A stretch of 64,000 bases of DNA. It comes from Euphorbia lathyris (taxonomy: Eukaryota > Streptophyta > Magnoliopsida > Malpighiales > Euphorbiaceae). Both the position numbers and the translations under genes were made by a program. Positions within the stretch are counted from its first letter, which is position 1, and each line of letters begins with the position of its first letter. The stretch lies in assembly GCF_963576675.1 (NCBI RefSeq), contig NC_088919.1, positions 47,204,501 through 47,268,500 on the forward strand, in the 5' to 3' direction. The notes beneath the pieces are model-generated. The model made no database searches. It was given only the letters and a program-made list of their open reading frames with translations, and had not been told where the DNA came from. Positions 59,966 to 64,000 of this stretch are shown here, piece after piece.

Positions 59966-61321
59966 ACCTTGTTTTTATTTTGGCCTTAGTAAGTTCGTAA
60001 AATAATCTTGAAATTGCTCGAGTGGAGCTTGAGAATGCCTTTTTGCTTTTTATTGTGTTTTTCTTTTTCTTTTTGTTTTGAGAACGGCACAAAAACGATT
60101 TCAAAAGCTTATGGTGCTTACTTATCAAGGTCTTGGCTTATTTCGGGTGCGAATTGATTTTGTTAGTATTTAAACAAGAGGAAAAAGGGTTAATTGTTAA
60201 AAAGGATATTAACAAGAAAAGTCGCTTAGTAGGCTCAAGGGGGTTTCCTAGAGGTTGATGAAAACGAGAAAAATAAATTAAGAAAAGAATTAAACTAAGT
60301 GGGTATTAGATGCAAACTCTTTGAGTCGAGTGAAGTCAAAGCTCTCAAAAGAAATTGTGAAAGAAATAGAGTTCTCGTACGAACTCTTTTAGGCTCAAAA
60401 TTACCTCACAAAATTTTGGGTTAATTGTGTACGTTCAAGTTCTCGTCAAATTTTCACTATCCCGTTTTTATTGCCTTTTTTAATTTCATTATGGAGATGA
60501 CCTGTGGGTTAGGGCTCAATGCTTTTGTTTAGTACGAACCTAGGCTTTGCATAAATTCTAGAGTTTCAGAATTAAGACTAAAATTTCTTACTAAAACCGA
60601 TCCTTTGTATTAATGACTTTACATCTAAGGACAAATAACGGAACTTTAATTAATTTCCGAGGGGAGTAGTGTGTCGGAAAAATTAAAGAATCAATAAATT
60701 AGTTTAACTATTTTGTTGTTTATTTAATTTTTTATTTTTGTTTTTGTTAGTGCAAAACAAACGAAAAGTGCGGGGTTGCACGACCCTCCGCGTTATTGAA
60801 ATGACGCATATTCCAAGGGCGTCGTGAAAGAAAAGAAAAAACAAAAACAAAAATAAAGATGGTTTTTTAAATTAAAAATAGGACCCTTGAAGGTCGGGTC
60901 CTACGCGAGGCGTGCTCAGGGGGGCGCCCCACGTAGGAGGTGCATTTTTAGCCATTTTTTGCCAGAGACTCAAATACGCGGGACGTACCAAGAAGGACGT
61001 CCTGCGTGTTTGAGTTTCTGGGCGAATTATACAAGAAAAATGGTGATCATGCGGGGCGTGAAAGGGAGTACGCCCGGCGTGAGTTGCCAAAATGGGGCTA
61101 GAGACTCAACTGCGCGGGGCGTGCTGGTGTGTACGCCCCGCGTAAGAAGCTTGGATTAGTATGGGATTTGTTTTTTTTCTTTTTCGTTGATTTTAATTGA
61201 AGAAGATAAAAAAGAAAGAAAACAAACGGATATGATACATATATACAAAGGGTTGGAGGAACGCAAACCGAGGCTACGTTTAGAGTTGGAGTAGCTTGAC
61301 TTTCTCATGATGTGTGCATGC
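59966..61321 (-). other. Athila 3' untranslated region, proximal part
   Basis: This non-coding stretch lies between the Athila integrase end and the Tat insertion. It starts with the target duplication ACCTT (59966-59970) and contains a second set of the GC-rich ACGC(C/G)CCGCGT-type motifs (60895-61145). No env-like open frame is visible. Confidence 0.75.
60895..61145. repeat. GC-rich palindromic motifs shared with the Athila LTR
   Basis: Four pairs of words such as ACGCGAGGCGTGC, ACGCGGGACGT, GCGGGGCGTG and TACGCCCCGCGTAAG occur at 60902-61143. They are the same kind of motif, with similar spacing and the same linker GTTTGAGTTTCT, as at 39265-39740. This supports the two parts belonging to one element. 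Confidence 0.8.
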
Positions 61322-62743
61322 CTACGGTGTTTGGAGGAATGTGGCTTCACTGTGTTGTGGAAAAGTGCCTCCGCAGTATATTTTCAAACGGTGGCCGTTC
61401 ACCCGGTGGGTTGCGTTGTCGGAACCTTGGATGTCGACCGCTCCGGACGAGTGGGCCTCAATAACGGTGTACGGTCCCGACCACCGACTTTTTAATTTTC
61501 CTGGGAACAGGCGGAGGCGAGAATTATATAGGAGGACTTGGTCTCCTTTGTTGAATTCCCTGATTTGCACGTGCTTGTCGTGCCATTTCTTCGTACGTTC
61601 TTTGTAAATCTTGGCATTTGCGTACGAACCGAGACGAAGTTCATCAAAGGTATTGAGTTGGAGGAGACGTTAATCCCCCGTGGCCTGCACATCAAAATTT
61701 AAAAATTTCAGAGCCCAATAGACCTTATGTTCCAATTCTACCGGTAAATGACACGATTTCCCGAAAACTAAAAGATAAGGAGACATCCCGATAGGCGTTT
61801 TAAACGCCGTGCGGTAGGCCCAAAGAGCGTCATCGAGCTTTAGGCTCCAGTCTTTCCTAGAGGAACTAACCGCTTTTTCTAAGATACGTTTTAGTTCGCG
61901 GTTAGAAACCTCGACTTGTCCGCTAGTTTGCGCATGGTAGGGTGTGGAGACTCGGTGTGCAACCCCATATTTTTCTAAGAGTTGGTCGAATTGGCGATTG
62001 CAAAAGTGGGAACCCCCGTCACTAATGATAGCTCGAGGGGTTCCAAACCGAGTAAAGATGTTTTTCTTTATAAATTTCCCTACTACATTGGAGTCGTTTG
62101 AGGGTAAGGCAATGGCCTCCACCCATTTGGAGACATAGTCAACCGCCACAAGAATGTAGGAGCTGTTATGCGACTTAGGGAAAGGCCCCATAAAGTCTAT
62201 CCCCCAAACATCAAAAAGTTCACAAACTAGGATCCCTTGTTGGAGCATTTCATGTTTACGGGAGATGTTCCCGCTCCGTTGACAAGCGTCACATGATTTG
62301 ACGAAGTCTTGGGAATCCTTGGACACGGTAGGCCAATAAAAACCACATTATAGAACCTTTGCCATGGTCCGACTAGGGCCAAAGTGGCCCCCCGGCTCTT
62401 GGGTGTGACACATATGCAACACATGATTTACCTCTTCTTCCGGTATGCACCTACGAATGATATTATCAGCACAAGATTTAAACAAGTAAGGTTCTTCCTA
62501 AAAATAGTTCTTAGCGTCGTGAAAGAACTTCCTACGCTGCTCGTAAGTAAGGTGCGGGGGAAGAATATTACCGGCTTTGAAGTTCGCCATATCGGCGTAC
62601 CAAGGTAAAGGTGTTACCGCATAGAGAGTTTCGTCAGGAAAGGTCTCCTTGATCTCCACAACTTCCGGAGATGCGGCTTGCTCGCTTTGTAATCTGGAAA
62701 GATGGTCGGCTACGACATTCTCCACTCCTTTTTTATCCCTGAT
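61322..62743 (-). pseudogene. Athila RNase H tail and integrase
   Basis: The minus-strand frame is continuous with the RT upstream. Segments are GVENVVADHLSRLQ (end of RNase H) and the zinc-binding part (HMCHTQEPGGHFGPSRT, then CDACQRSGN). The catalytic core has D in [10 protein letters not shown] in ISDGGSHFC and E in [15 protein letters not shown]. The C-terminal part (VLLYNSRLRLFPGKLKSRWS, GPYTVIEAHSSGAV) runs to the stop at 61322. In-frame stops lie at 62744-62746, 62498-62500 (expected Trp), near 62350 (expected Gln) and 61670-61672. There is no frameshift. The DDE triad is intact. Confidence 0.9.
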
Positions 62744-64000
62744 TTAGATGTCAAATTCTTGTAGGAGTAGAATCCACCGTATCAATCGTGGTTTGGCATC
62801 CTGCTTAGTCATTAAGTACTTGAGAGCTGCGTGGTCAGTGTATACGATAATTTTGGATAACACGAGATATGATCTAAATTTATCAAAAGCAAAAACTACA
62901 GCAAGCATCTCTTTTTCCGTAATGGAATAGTTTTGCTGGGCTTCATTGAGCGTTTTTCTCGCATAAAAAATGGGGCGGAAAATTTTATCCACCCGTTGGC
63001 CCAAACAAGCACCTACAGCCAAATCACTCGCATCACACATAAGTTCAAAGGGGAGATTCCAATCGGGTTTCACCATGATGGGTGCATTAATTAGTTTTTC
63101 CTTTAGCGTGTTAAATGCAAGCAAACATTCAGAGGAAAAACTAAATTCCGCATCCTTTAAGAGGAGTTGGGTCAATGGGGTTGCTATTTTAGAAAAATCT
63201 TTAATGAATCGCCTATAAAACCCCGCATGACCTAAGAAACTCCGAATCCCTTTAACATTGATTGGAGGAGGCAATTTCTCAATCACCTCAATCTTGGCCG
63301 GATCGACCGCGATTCCCTCCCCGGACACCTTGTGTCCTAAAACAATACAATCTTGAACCATAAATTGACACTTTTTCCAACTAAGAGCAAGGTTAGTGTC
63401 CTTGCAACGTTGAAGGACTTTATCAAGATTGCTCAAACAAATTTCGAAGGACGACCTAAAAACAGAAAAATCGTCCATGAAGACTTCCATGAAATCCTCA
63501 ATCATCTCGGAGAATATAGCCGTCATGCACCGTTGAAAGGTGGCGGGAGTGTTACAAAGCCCAAACGGCATCCGCCTATATGAAAATGTCCCATATGGAC
63601 AAGTAAATGTCGTCTTTTCTTGATCCGAAGGATCAACAGGGATTTGCATATAGCCGGATAGGCCATCGAGGGTACAAAAGAATTTATATCCTGCCATTCT
63701 TTCCAACATTTGGTCAATGAACGGTAAGGGAAAATGATCTTTTCGGGTGGCTTCGTTAAGTTTCCTATAATCAATGCATACTCGCCACCCCGTTATCTTT
63801 CGTGTGGGAATTAATTCCCCTTGATCATTTTCCATCACCGTAGTGCCCCCCTTTTTGGGAACGCATTGGACCGGACTAACCCACGGACTATCGAAGATAG
63901 GAAAGATTATACCTGCGTCGAGGAGTTTGATTACCTCGGCCTTCACTACCTCTTTCATGTTGGGGTTAAGTCGTCATTGCGGCTGCACGGAGGGTTTGAC
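62744..64000 (-). pseudogene. Athila reverse transcriptase / RNase H, partial at window edge
   Basis: Open for 404 codons, and continuing off the window. RT motifs are [60 protein letters not shown], the catalytic [10 protein letters not shown] and [20 protein letters not shown]. RNase H motifs follow: [35 protein letters not shown] and [18 protein letters not shown]. The wording ([30 protein letters not shown]) is that of the Athila clade. The first disabling change is the TAA at 62744. Its gag and 5' LTR lie beyond 64000. Confidence 0.92.

Overview
The window is a repeat-dominated stretch of a flowering-plant nuclear genome, most likely a eudicot. Support for this comes from an intron-containing PIP2 aquaporin, a CACTA transposon, plant L1-type LINEs with zf-RVT domains (one also keeps an RNase H domain), Ty1/copia remains, and Athila- and Tat-lineage Ty3/gypsy elements. 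One ordinary host gene is clear: the PIP2 aquaporin on the minus strand at 17914-20216 (four exons, 283 residues, intact). Nearly everything else is mobile or repetitive DNA.

Layout. 46-3538: a non-autonomous CACTA element with a 3-bp target duplication, carrying two nested MITEs and what looks like a captured host-gene 5' end. 3769-6930: a 5'-truncated LINE (minus). 6930-13860: a large tandem-repeat block made of a 16-bp repeat that reverses orientation, GTAAC arrays and 33-bp AT-rich units, with a LINE fragment inside it split by a solo LTR (10260-11724). 13860-17913: AT-rich DNA with a Mutator-type MITE, an (AT)n tract and a poly(A)-only retroposition scar. 17914-20300: the aquaporin. 20700-23600: a 51-bp tandem repeat and a second LINE fragment, split by a second solo LTR of the same family in opposite orientation (21788-23240). 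23600-26760: a decayed LTR-type region with a plus-strand gene of the 'putative gypsy type transposon' family. 27260-29130: a third LINE fragment. 29130-31620: AT-rich DNA with two more poly(A)-only scars. 31620-34950: a decayed minus-strand copia element interrupted by a 1.75-kb foldback element. 34950-38230: a possible LTR and a plus-strand plant mobile domain (PMD) pseudogene.

38230-64000 is a nested pair. An Athila-type element (minus strand) has its 3' LTR at about 38230-39981 and its pol region at 61322-64000, and runs off the right edge. A Tat/Ogre-type element of 19.5 kb (40470-59965, minus strand) is inserted into its 3' untranslated region. The Tat element has two 2.9-kb LTRs, a primer binding site, a polypurine tract, gag, protease, RT, RNase H, a second (archaeal-type) RNase H and integrase. 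It also carries a six-exon PMD gene on the opposite strand between pol and the 3' LTR.

The most unusual observations are four successive Gag-capsid-like domains in the Tat polyprotein frame, and the antisense, intron-containing PMD gene, whose joined exons hold one stop and a damaged acceptor. Others are GC-rich palindromic arrays just upstream of the TATA box in both gypsy families, and three retroposition scars that consist only of a poly(A) tail between target duplications. Both gypsy pol frames are broken only by in-frame stop codons, with no frameshift seen, which fits decay by cytosine deamination. All identities rest on reading motifs by eye; no database search was possible.
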